Origin: Candidatus Latescibacterota bacterium
GTDB taxonomy: Bacteria > Latescibacterota > MWCZ01
Direction of reading: 5' to 3'
Length of the DNA: 64,000 nt
Assembly: GCA_022706085.1 (NCBI GenBank)
Contig: JAKJDF010000012.1
Span: forward strand, 1 to 64,000
Within the stretch, counting starts at the first letter, position 1. Every line of letters begins with the position of its first letter. The notes below the pieces were generated by a model, which saw nothing but the letters and a program-made list of their open reading frames with translations, was not told where the DNA came from and made no database searches. Both the position numbers and the translations under genes were made by a program. Shown piece after piece: positions 35,109 to 43,601 of this stretch.

Positions 35109-36281
35109 ATGAGAGATCCGCGGCGCACGCTAGGTTTGAGAACGATCCTTCCGTGGACTTTCGCTCTTGGATTTCTCGCAGTGGCGATGTGTCTGGCAGC
35201 CGACGTCCGGTCGACCGATGGTGGAAGGGAGGGCACCCGACCCGGCGCCACGAGTCCGGTATCTGCCCAGTCGTCAGGCCGGGCGGCTTTTCAATCCGAT
35301 TCACGATCTGACAGCTTTCGGGTGAGGTTCCGAACGGAGTTTGCCAGATCTCTGAAAACCTGGGGATTCCCGGGCGATGTCAAGCGCCGCAATCGTGGCT
35401 TTCCAGGTGGCGTACTGATCTGGGACGTTCGCGTGCCTGTTGGTTATCCGGTTCTGCGTGCAACCGCCGAAGTGATCTCGGTTGTCCATTCCTTTGGCGG
35501 ATATGTGTACCGGGCCGAACATGAGTACGCCGGCCCGCTGAAAGTGAGGCTCGCGGTTGGTGCCGCGCATACGGTGACGGATTCCATTCTTCTTGCGACA
35601 GACCCTTCCGTTGCCTCGCGCGGGTTGCTTGCGATAGTGATTGATGACATGGGGTACCGCAGCATGGCGGAATCTGGCAGGTTTGCGGCCCTCCCTTTCC
35701 CCATCAATCTTGCGTTTCTTCCCGCCGGGGAGAATACTCATGATCTGGTGAAGCACGCGCGCGCCGGTCGAAAGACAATCCTCGTTCATCTTCCGATGGA
35801 ACCCGAAAACGGAAACGAACCGCTCGAGCCGAATACCATCATGACGGCCATGGGCGACGACGAAATACGGGGTTTGACGCGCCGCCATCTCGAATCGGTG
35901 CCCGGGGTGGTGGGTGTGAACAACCACATGGGTTCTCGTGCAACCAGAGACGAACGGGTAATGCGTGCGGTGCTTGCGGAGATCAGGGATCGGAACCTTT
36001 TCTTTCTCGATTCGTACACGAGCCCGGGTAGCATTGCGGCGGCAACGGCGCGGTCACTCGGAATACCTACCCTCGAAAGGGACGTCTTCCTTGACAATTC
36101 CTCTGACATTCAAACCATTCAAAGGGAACTATGGGCGGCGGCGGATAAAGCTTCGAGATCCGGCCGCGCCGTGGCGATAGGTCACGATCGCCCCGAAACG
36201 TACGAAGCGTTGCGAGTAACGATTCCGGCAATTCAGAGGTCAGGGGTTCGCGTGTGTTCCCTGTGGGAGTTGCTCCGTTGA
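35109..36281 (+). CDS. Divergent polysaccharide deacetylase (YibQ/DUF610 family)
   Basis: A protein of about 390 residues with one N-terminal hydrophobic segment (TILPWTFALGFLAVAMCLA) that should export or anchor it. From about residue 175 it is a divergent polysaccharide deacetylase: LAIVIDDMGYRS holds the paired Asp of the metal site, then LAFLPAGENTHDLV, VHLPMEPENGNEPLEPNTI, GVNNHMGSRATRD and FFLDSYTSPGSIA. The YibQ group acts in the periplasm on an unknown glycan. The start is uncertain: ATG 35109 is chosen, but TTG at 35073 lies closer to an AGGAA site. Its stop overlaps the TTG start of the next lipoprotein gene (TTGA). Confidence 0.8.
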   Translation: MRDPRRTLGLRTILPWTFALGFLAVAMCLAADVRSTDGGREGTRPGATSPVSAQSSGRAAFQSDSRSDSFRVRFRTEFARSLKTWGFPGDVKRRNRGFPGGVLIWDVRVPVGYPVLRATAEVISVVHSFGGYVYRAEHEYAGPLKVRLAVGAAHTVTDSILLATDPSVASRGLLAIVIDDMGYRSMAESGRFAALPFPINLAFLPAGENTHDLVKHARAGRKTILVHLPMEPENGNEPLEPNTIMTAMGDDEIRGLTRRHLESVPGVVGVNNHMGSRATRDERVMRAVLAEIRDRNLFFLDSYTSPGSIAAATARSLGIPTLERDVFLDNSSDIQTIQRELWAAADKASRSGRAVAIGHDRPETYEALRVTIPAIQRSGVRVCSLWELLR

Positions 36282-37651
36282 ACCGTGCTCTTGTGGCAAT
36301 CGCAGTCGCTTGCTCGACGGGTCTGCTTGGGTGTGCGGCGTTCGCGCCTCGCCCGGCTCACGTGACTGCGGAGCACCTTGACCCGTTACAGGCGTTAAAG
36401 GTTCTGAAAGAATCCTCGCGCGCCTACAAGGTCCGAGTTGGAAGTCTTCGCAAGAATCGCGTGTCCGCACCTTTCGTGGGACAAGAGCCCGTTCAGGTCT
36501 ATGACCTGGCGGCGGAACTTGGGGAACTGTGGGACCAGGCGACTTCAGAGGCGCTGTACGGAAACCCGCATCGCAGCGCGCAACTGCTTGAAGCGATTGT
36601 AAACGCGGAGCCGACATGCGCGGAATGCAGGCACGAGTATGCCCGTGTTCTCATAACTTTGGCGAACGGAACAAAACTCACAAAGGAACGCGCAAACGAG
36701 CTGCGGTATCGCGCACTGGATGAAATAACCGTCGCCGGTGTTCTCGATCGCGAGTGCCCGTCAGGCGCCGGTGCGTTCTACCCTCCGACATCCGCCGGAC
36801 GAACCGACATCCGCCTTCTCCCTCGCTCAAGGCAGGCAGGTGAATTGTTCGCTGCGGGGAATGATGCGTTCAACAGCGGCGAGTTCACTCAAGCCCGTTC
36901 GCTTTTCGAACTCGTTGTGCAGCGCGAACCGACATTTGGACGTGGCTACGTCGCGCTGGGGGATATTTGTGCGGAACTCGGCGCGTATCAGGAAGCCGCG
37001 GAGTATTTCACCCGCGCACTCGGCGTGGACAGCACGGATTTCCTTGCGTGGCGTTCACTTGCCGAGTGTGCATTTTCGTCAGGAAATGCGGAACTTGCGA
37101 AAGAGGCCGCCGTAAGGGCGGTGGTCAATAATTACCACGATACAGAATCCTGGAGGCTGCTGGGGAGCATTGGAAATGCGAGCGGCTTCTCCGTTCGCAG
37201 GAAGCGCATCTCGAAGCGAGTGGAAGTCAACGAAATTGCCGGCGGCTCCGTGGAGATCGTGCTGGATTCCCTGGCCGAACCTTCGTCCCATGCGGCGTGG
37301 TTCGCATATGCGGCGGTTCGCTCAGTCTGGCGGTACGAAGGTCGCTTTGCGGGGCGGTTCCCGAGATCACGTAATTACTTCCCGACCTATGACGAGGAAA
37401 TGGAGGCACTTGCCAGTCTGATTTCGGTGTGGCGCGCGACCTTTGCCGACTCGGCCCAAGCAGGTGCGCAACCAGACGCGGAGCTGGAGGCGCTGTCCAG
37501 AATCGCGGAAGACGGTTACTTGACTGAGTACGTTCTTTTTGAGGAATTGTGCGCTGATAACCCGGATATCGTTCGCTCATTTTCGCCGGCGCTGTTGCTC
37601 AGGATCCGGGAATACATCTCGCGATATGTGATCGGCGGGCTCTCGGTATGA
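36278..37651 (+). CDS. TPR-repeat lipoprotein
   Basis: A 457-residue lipoprotein. TTG 36278 lies eight bases after GGGAG and overlaps the deacetylase stop, so the two are coupled. The signal peptide ends in the lipobox LLGC. Residues about 180-290 form two to three TPR units (AGNDAFNSGEFTQARSLFELVVQREPTFGRGYVALGDICAELGAYQEAAEYFTRAL and the next, quoted here by position only: about 195-250). The second half is less clear, with short motifs WFAYAAVRSVWRYEG and YLTEYVLFEELC and no recognised domain. It probably faces the periplasm and binds partners through its repeats. Confidence 0.75.
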   Translation: MNRALVAIAVACSTGLLGCAAFAPRPAHVTAEHLDPLQALKVLKESSRAYKVRVGSLRKNRVSAPFVGQEPVQVYDLAAELGELWDQATSEALYGNPHRSAQLLEAIVNAEPTCAECRHEYARVLITLANGTKLTKERANELRYRALDEITVAGVLDRECPSGAGAFYPPTSAGRTDIRLLPRSRQAGELFAAGNDAFNSGEFTQARSLFELVVQREPTFGRGYVALGDICAELGAYQEAAEYFTRALGVDSTDFLAWRSLAECAFSSGNAELAKEAAVRAVVNNYHDTESWRLLGSIGNASGFSVRRKRISKRVEVNEIAGGSVEIVLDSLAEPSSHAAWFAYAAVRSVWRYEGRFAGRFPRSRNYFPTYDEEMEALASLISVWRATFADSAQAGAQPDAELEALSRIAEDGYLTEYVLFEELCADNPDIVRSFSPALLLRIREYISRYVIGGLSV

Positions 37652-37674
37652 CCGTTTGCAACCGGAGGTGAGCG

Positions 37675-38418
37675 GTGGATCGGAAGAAACTGCTTTCGTG
37701 TCTTTTGGGCGGTACGATGCTCGTGTGTGCCGTCGTGGTTCTGCCGGGGTGCGGGCGGAAAATCACAGAGGAGGAGAGGGCGCAGGCGTTCGCGTATGTG
37801 CAACAGGGGGTAGCCGCGGCGGAAAGCGGCCAACTTGACGTGGCAACGGATCTGTTCAAACGGGCGATCGTACTGGATAGCACCAACGCCGAAGCACATT
37901 ACCGGTTGGCGATGATGCTGCAATACGCTCCCACACCGGACCTTCAGGAGGCCGAAGCGGAGTATCGCCGAGCGATCGCACACGATAGTTCTCAGGTTGC
38001 GGCAATGTTCAACCTGGGTCAACTGTGCGCCCAGACTTCCAGGTATGATGAAGCGCTGAGTCTTTTCGAGAAAGTGCTCGAACGGGATACGACCGCGCAA
38101 ATCAGGTCGTTGACGCATTTCTGCATCGGGATGACGTACGGCATCAGGGGCGACGCGGACCGCGCGGCAAGGGCATACGCCGAGGCAGTGCACGCAGATA
38201 GCTCGTACGCACGCGCCTACGTAGGCTGGGGCAAGGAACTGGCAAGAACTCAGCGCTACGAAGAAGCTGCCAGACTTTTGGAAAAGGCACTTGCGCTTGA
38301 CTCGTCCTTGATCGAAGCGCACAGCCATCTTGCAACATGCTACCGTGGGATGAACAGGATGGACGCGGCTGCTGCGCAGGACAGGTTCTACCAGCAGGCA
38401 CGGGCAGGAAACCGTTGA
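37675..38418 (+). CDS. TPR-repeat lipoprotein
   Basis: A 247-residue lipoprotein, GTG start at 37675. The signal peptide MDRKKLLSCLLGGTMLVCAVV ends in the lipobox LPGC. The rest is almost entirely TPR: helix pairs at roughly residues 35-68, 70-105, 107-140, 145-180, 182-215 and 217-240 (AYVQQGVAAAESGQ, AEAEYRRAIAHDSSQ, ALSLFEKVLERD, AARAYAEAVHADSS, AARLLEKALALDSS). It would act as a periplasmic scaffold. Its stop overlaps the next gene's ATG by one base. Confidence 0.85.
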   Translation: MDRKKLLSCLLGGTMLVCAVVVLPGCGRKITEEERAQAFAYVQQGVAAAESGQLDVATDLFKRAIVLDSTNAEAHYRLAMMLQYAPTPDLQEAEAEYRRAIAHDSSQVAAMFNLGQLCAQTSRYDEALSLFEKVLERDTTAQIRSLTHFCIGMTYGIRGDADRAARAYAEAVHADSSYARAYVGWGKELARTQRYEEAARLLEKALALDSSLIEAHSHLATCYRGMNRMDAAAAQDRFYQQARAGNR

Positions 38419-40193
38419 TGGCACTCACGACCTGGAAGTTGATGCGATGGAAAATTCGCCGATACTGCATTGCTGCCTTTGCTGTTGCCTTTTCTGCCTT
38501 TGCGACGATTTCCTGCGGCGGTCAAACGCGGCACGATCAGGCTTCCGTTCCGCCGGACACTGCGCGCGTCTGGTTTGTGGACGTTGCGGACAGCGCGGGT
38601 GCAAACTGGCGATGCAGCTACGGCACTGACGAAACGGAATTCATCCTCGAGACAACGGGTCCGGGACCGGCCTGGCTTGATTTCGATAACGATGGCTGGA
38701 TGGACTTGTTCTTGGCCAACGGCTCACATTTCAATCCTGACACCGTATCGAAATACCGCCCGCACGCAGTTCTTTACCGCAACAACCGCGACGGAACGTT
38801 CGCGGACGTGACGGAAAAGGCAGGCGTTGGGTTCGCGGGGTGGGCAGGCGGGGCATTGTGTGCGGATTTCGACAACGATGGCTGGACGGATATCTTCGTG
38901 ACGAATTCGTTCGGTTGTGACGTTCTCTACCACAACAACGGGAACGGAACCTTCACGGACGTTACGCGAAACGCAGGGGTTGCGGACGAGTATTACGGCA
39001 CCTCCGCGTGCGCGCTTGATTACGACAGAGACGGCGATCTGGACATCTTCGTGACGAATTATGTTCCTTACGACACCTCCGCCGCCGTGGCGCAAAGGCC
39101 GGGCACGAGCAGGTATACAATCGTTCGCGGGGTTCCGATGTCAATGGCTCCGGAAGGGTATCCGGGGGAACCGGATCTATTGTACCGAAATAACGGTGAC
39201 GGGACGTTTACCGAGGTCAGCAAAACTGCGGGTCTCAACCGCACACTTGGCCGGGGGCTGGGTTGTGTCGCACTGGATTTCAATCACGACGGATGGCTGG
39301 ATGTCTACGTAGCCAACGACGCAATGCAGAATTTCCTCTACCGAAACAACGGAGACGGGACATTTACCGACGTTGCAGAGGAGACGGGCACTGCGTACGG
39401 CGAAGGCGGGATTCCCGCTGGCAGCATGGGCGTCAACTCAGCCGACCTCAACGGTGATGGCTGGGGAGATATCCTCGTGGCAAACTACGAAGACCAGACC
39501 CCCAGTGTCTATTTCAACATGGACGGGCGATTTTTCATCGACCGAGCAGTTCCGTGCGGAATCGGTGGCCCGTCCCTCATTCCCCTCCAATGGGGATTGG
39601 TCACTTCCGATCTGAACAACGATGGATACGTCGACGCGTATTTCGCCGGAGGGCATGTATCCTCACGTCTCGAATCACGGTATCCGAATTCGCGATTCGC
39701 GCAAAGGAACAAATTGTTTCTGAACAGAGGCGACGGCAATTTCGACGATGTGACGGACTGGTCGGGTCCGGGGCTCGAACTGGTACGGGCGAGCCGTGGT
39801 GCATCCGCTGCCGACTACGATAACGACGGTGACATGGACATCGCGGTGGTTGAAAAAAGTGCACGCTTCAGTCTTCTGAGGAACGACACACCTCATATGG
39901 GAAACTGGGTGCGGGTCGTCTTGCGCGGGGAACGTAGCCCTCGGGACGGAACCGGTACCCGGGTCAGGGTTCTGTCGGGGGGCAGGTGGAAGACCGCGGA
40001 GAAACACTCGGGATCCAGTTACGCGAGCACGGAGGACCCCCGGCTTCTGTTCGGGCTGGCCGTGGCAGCAGCTGTTGATTCCATTGAGGTCGAGTGGCCG
40101 TCAGGGGCACGAGACCTCGCAGTGGGTATTCCAGCCAATACCACTGTGACATTTCGGGAAGGATGCGGCTATGACGTGTCTGCGAATCGTTAG
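38418..40193 (+). CDS. FG-GAP/VCBS repeat lipoprotein with ASPIC/UnbV domain (CRTAC1 family)
   Basis: A 591-residue lipoprotein (lipobox ending at ISCGG). ATG 38418 follows AGGAAA with six-base spacing. Seven calcium-loop repeats of the form D-x-D/N-x-D-G-W-x-D are seen (for example DFDNDGWMDLFLAN, DYDRDGDLDIFVTN, DLNGDGWGDILVAN), which predicts a beta-propeller of integrin-alpha type. The last 90 residues are an ASPIC/UnbV domain (NWVRVVLRGERSPRDGTGTRV and IEVEWPSGARD). Propellers of this kind bind glycans or proteins outside the cell or on the envelope. It overlaps the next gene by 23 bases. Confidence 0.9.
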   Translation: MALTTWKLMRWKIRRYCIAAFAVAFSAFATISCGGQTRHDQASVPPDTARVWFVDVADSAGANWRCSYGTDETEFILETTGPGPAWLDFDNDGWMDLFLANGSHFNPDTVSKYRPHAVLYRNNRDGTFADVTEKAGVGFAGWAGGALCADFDNDGWTDIFVTNSFGCDVLYHNNGNGTFTDVTRNAGVADEYYGTSACALDYDRDGDLDIFVTNYVPYDTSAAVAQRPGTSRYTIVRGVPMSMAPEGYPGEPDLLYRNNGDGTFTEVSKTAGLNRTLGRGLGCVALDFNHDGWLDVYVANDAMQNFLYRNNGDGTFTDVAEETGTAYGEGGIPAGSMGVNSADLNGDGWGDILVANYEDQTPSVYFNMDGRFFIDRAVPCGIGGPSLIPLQWGLVTSDLNNDGYVDAYFAGGHVSSRLESRYPNSRFAQRNKLFLNRGDGNFDDVTDWSGPGLELVRASRGASAADYDNDGDMDIAVVEKSARFSLLRNDTPHMGNWVRVVLRGERSPRDGTGTRVRVLSGGRWKTAEKHSGSSYASTEDPRLLFGLAVAAAVDSIEVEWPSGARDLAVGIPANTTVTFREGCGYDVSANR

Positions 40194-43100
40194 GTCACTG
40201 GTTGTGTATGCGTTTCTCGCAACAATCGTGGCATCTTGCGCAGGTACGATTACGCCCGAAGAAAAAGAACACGCCGCGCGTCTGTTTTCCGCCGGGTGTG
40301 GTCTTATGGCCGAATCTCATTTTGCGGGCGCGCAGGTTCTGTTCGATTCTGCACGAGCTCTCGACCCCGCGGAATCGTGTTACTGGGTCGCCGCCGGTCA
40401 AGCCCGAATGAATCAGGCCAATTACGACACCGCTAACACGCTGTTTGAAAAGGCAGTTGAAATAGACTCCACAAGGCGCGAAGCGTGGTTTGCGATCGGC
40501 TTCCTCGCCTTGCGACAGGCGCGAAACGAAGATGCCATACGTGCTCTGGAACGCTGCCTCGACGACGCAGCGGCGCTGTACCTCGCCGGAACGGCATATG
40601 CAAGAATGGACAGGTATGCCGACGCGGAGCGGCTGTACGCGAGATCTGTAGAAGTCGACCCCCAGTTTATCTCCGCGTATTACGCCTATGGCCAGTTGCT
40701 CCAGAGACTGGGGAAGGACCGGGATGCGCGACCCTTGCTTGAGCGATTCTCGTATCTGAGAGACAACGGCGGCACAAGCATCGATCTGGGAGGAGATATC
40801 GGAACCCACAAACAGGGACGGCTGGCAGATATTCCCGTCCCCGAGCGGTTTTTCATTACTCCGGACGTGGGCGCTTCTCCGATGAAGATAACGGCCTCCT
40901 CGGTCAGGTTCGCCGGGCGGCTCTCCGTTAGCCCTGGGAAATGGGTCGCCGCGCGCGCTTGCGACCTCGACGGGGATGGCGCGGATGAGTTACTCGCGGC
41001 TTCAGAAGACGCAGTGAGAGTCTGGCGCATCGCGGCTGAGGATTCCGGTTTCGTATGCTCGGACATTACGCCGCAGTTCTCGTTCCCGGGGATCAGTGGC
41101 ACGGGCGGCAGAATTCGCGACCTGGCGCTAGGAGATGTGGGGCGCGACGGATTCAAGGACGTCCTGATCGTGCGCGAAAAACGCTCCACGCTTTGGGTCC
41201 GGGATCCGTCCAGCAATCGTTTTGTGCTGTTGAGGGATGATCTGCCGGGCGCGATGACAGGCATACTGACCGACCTCGATCATGACTCCTACCTCGATAT
41301 TGTTCTTGGGACAGGAACGGCTTCCTCTCCACAGATCATCTTCTTGAGGAACACCGGTGCTTCAACTTTTTCCGACAACACCGACTCTTCCGGACTGCGG
41401 GCAGAAACTCTCGAAAGCCATTTTCGAGGGCGAGGGCCGGTCGCGTCAATCCGTGCGGCGGACCTGGACCGCGACTGGGACACAGATCTACTGGTCACAT
41501 TTGCGGCGGGTGAACCAGTGGTGCTGAAGAATCAGCACGATGGTCGTTTCGGTCGTGTGGCGGACAGTCTGGATGCGGTGAGCCTTCCGCGATCAACCGT
41601 CGGTGAGCACGTGTTCTGGAGCGAGGTGGGAGACGTCGTCGGAGACGGGTGGCTCGACGTCGTCATTGCCGGGACGAAAGGCGTCATATCTATCACCCCC
41701 GCTCGTGCAGGGCAAGCCATCCAGATATCGCCGAATGTGGCCCCGAGCCTGTATTCCGGGTTGGGCATGATGGAATTGCAAGACATCGATCTGGACGGCG
41801 ATCTTGATGTGCTGGCCAGCGGCTTCTCGGAGGAAACCGGCGTCTTCTTGAAGGTGTTTGAAAATCGTGGTGATGGTAAGAACTGGACGCCCGTGGACGT
41901 CCCGACACCCGCAACGCGTGTCCCCGAAGGACGTGTTGTTGGGCTTGAGCCATTCTGTTTTGGCAAACCGGAGCAGTTGGCGGTGCTTGCCCTTTCTGGA
42001 ACGGGTGTTCCCGTTGTTGTGCGCGCCGCGCCACGGGGAAAGCTGATTCGCATGGTGCTCGACGGAGGACGGAGTTCCCGGGATGGCCTCGGCGCCGTCG
42101 TCGATGTAGCGCAGGGCAGCCACTGGCAACGGCGTGTGCTGTCCGACGGCGGGGCCGGACAATCCGGGTGCATGCTGGCAATCGGGCTGCGGGAGGATAC
42201 CCCGGTTGATCTCGTTCGCGTCACGTGGACCAGTGGAATCAGGCAATCGGTTCCGGATACCGCATTGTCGGACGCAGACTGCCGGCTGGTGGTTGTCGAA
42301 AAACCGGGGGAAACCTCCTCTTGTCCGTTTGTATACACGTGGAACGGTCGCGAATTCGAATTCATCGCGGACGCGTTGGGCGGGGGTGTGATCGGGGTGG
42401 TTACTGTGCCGCCTTCCACCTATCATCAACCGGATCCCGACGAATACATTCGCATTCGTGGCGACCAACTTAAGCCACAAAACGGGAAATTGCGCCTTCG
42501 CGTCGCAGAGGTCTTGAATGAAGCTTCGATAATTGACCAACTTGCGCTTTACGCAATACGGCATCTTCCAGCGGAAGAAGTCTACACGACCGAACGGATG
42601 AACATGGTGGAACCGCCGCCCACGTTCGGAATCTGGCGAATCAGAAATGCACGTCCCATCCGCTCCGCAAGAACGGACATGGGCGGCGATGCAACGGCTC
42701 TGCTGCAGTCACTCGACCGGCGTTATGTTCACCCGGGGAAACAACTTCCGTATGCCGGGTTTGGCGTTCCACACACGTTGGAGCTGGACATTGGTGACCA
42801 ACCCTTGGGGAAGCCGATCGTTCTCTTGATGGATGGGTGGACTAGCTTCTGGAATTCAACATCAATTGCCGAAGCAGCGCGTGACGGCGTGGGCTTCATC
42901 CCGATGAGGATAGACGCACGGGAGGGAGACAACTGGCGCACAATAGTACCCGACATGGGCATTCCTGCGGGAAAACCGAAAACCATCGTAACAGACTTGA
43001 CTGGAAAAGTGCCCCGCGGCTCGTCCAGGATAAGGCTGGTGACCAATATGCTTGTATTCTGGGACCGGGCACGGGTTTCAAATGACGCAACTCTTGTTCC

Positions 43101-43575
43101 GACGAACGAAGGCATGGAACGCCTCCCTCTGGTGTCGTCGGAACTGCAGTACCTCGGATACCCAAAAGCGGTGTCCCCCGACGGTATAGAGCCTTACACG
43201 TACGTGTATGCCGATTGCAGTCAGAAATCGCCGTGGGGTACCTTGCCAGGGTATTTCACTCGTTATGGAGATGTCGGGCAACTGCTTTCCGCGGCTGACG
43301 ACCGATACGTGGTAATGAACCACGGCGATGAGATCGCGTTGGAGTTTCGAGCCGGGAATGATCGCCAGACGGGGTCGGAAACCGACTATTTTCTTTTTCT
43401 TTTCGGGTACATGAAGGAAATGGTGGCACGCGACTCGCTTCTTTCGCAGCTGGAACCTTTGCCGTTCCGCGGCATGAGTTACCCGTATTCTGGAGCGAGC
43501 CCGGTGGCTCAGGATGAGGATTACCGTGCTTACCGTGCGACGTATCAGACGCGTCGCCTGGGCCACGCGAACTGA
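40171..43575 (+). CDS. Large TPR + FG-GAP + ASPIC/UnbV lipoprotein with an unassigned C-terminal region
   Basis: An 1134-residue lipoprotein (lipobox VASC, Cys23). Residues about 30-215 are TPR helices (AARLFSAGCGLMAESHFAGA, ANTLFEKAVEIDST, AERLYARSVEVDPQ). Residues about 245-560 hold six FG-GAP-like loops that become less canonical along the chain (DLDGDGADELL, DLDHDSYLDIV, DLDRDWDTDLL, DIDLDGDLDVL). An ASPIC/UnbV-like stretch is at about 620-690. The final roughly 420 residues start with CPFVYTWNGREFEFIADALGG and PDPDEYIRIRGDQL, look like beta-sandwich, and match no domain I can name. The 23-base overlap with the preceding gene implies tight coupling. Function is unknown; a cell-surface binding or scaffolding role is inferred. 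Confidence 0.85.
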   Translation: MTCLRIVRSLVVYAFLATIVASCAGTITPEEKEHAARLFSAGCGLMAESHFAGAQVLFDSARALDPAESCYWVAAGQARMNQANYDTANTLFEKAVEIDSTRREAWFAIGFLALRQARNEDAIRALERCLDDAAALYLAGTAYARMDRYADAERLYARSVEVDPQFISAYYAYGQLLQRLGKDRDARPLLERFSYLRDNGGTSIDLGGDIGTHKQGRLADIPVPERFFITPDVGASPMKITASSVRFAGRLSVSPGKWVAARACDLDGDGADELLAASEDAVRVWRIAAEDSGFVCSDITPQFSFPGISGTGGRIRDLALGDVGRDGFKDVLIVREKRSTLWVRDPSSNRFVLLRDDLPGAMTGILTDLDHDSYLDIVLGTGTASSPQIIFLRNTGASTFSDNTDSSGLRAETLESHFRGRGPVASIRAADLDRDWDTDLLVTFAAGEPVVLKNQHDGRFGRVADSLDAVSLPRSTVGEHVFWSEVGDVVGDGWLDVVIAGTKGVISITPARAGQAIQISPNVAPSLYSGLGMMELQDIDLDGDLDVLASGFSEETGVFLKVFENRGDGKNWTPVDVPTPATRVPEGRVVGLEPFCFGKPEQLAVLALSGTGVPVVVRAAPRGKLIRMVLDGGRSSRDGLGAVVDVAQGSHWQRRVLSDGGAGQSGCMLAIGLREDTPVDLVRVTWTSGIRQSVPDTALSDADCRLVVVEKPGETSSCPFVYTWNGREFEFIADALGGGVIGVVTVPPSTYHQPDPDEYIRIRGDQLKPQNGKLRLRVAEVLNEASIIDQLALYAIRHLPAEEVYTTERMNMVEPPPTFGIWRIRNARPIRSARTDMGGDATALLQSLDRRYVHPGKQLPYAGFGVPHTLELDIGDQPLGKPIVLLMDGWTSFWNSTSIAEAARDGVGFIPMRIDAREGDNWRTIVPDMGIPAGKPKTIVTDLTGKVPRGSSRIRLVTNMLVFWDRARVSNDATLVPTNEGMERLPLVSSELQYLGYPKAVSPDGIEPYTYVYADCSQKSPWGTLPGYFTRYGDVGQLLSAADDRYVVMNHGDEIALEFRAGNDRQTGSETDYFLFLFGYMKEMVARDSLLSQLEPLPFRGMSYPYSGASPVAQDEDYRAYRATYQTRRLGHAN

Positions 43576-43601
43576 TTTCGAATTTCAGCGGGTGGAGGAT
43601 C

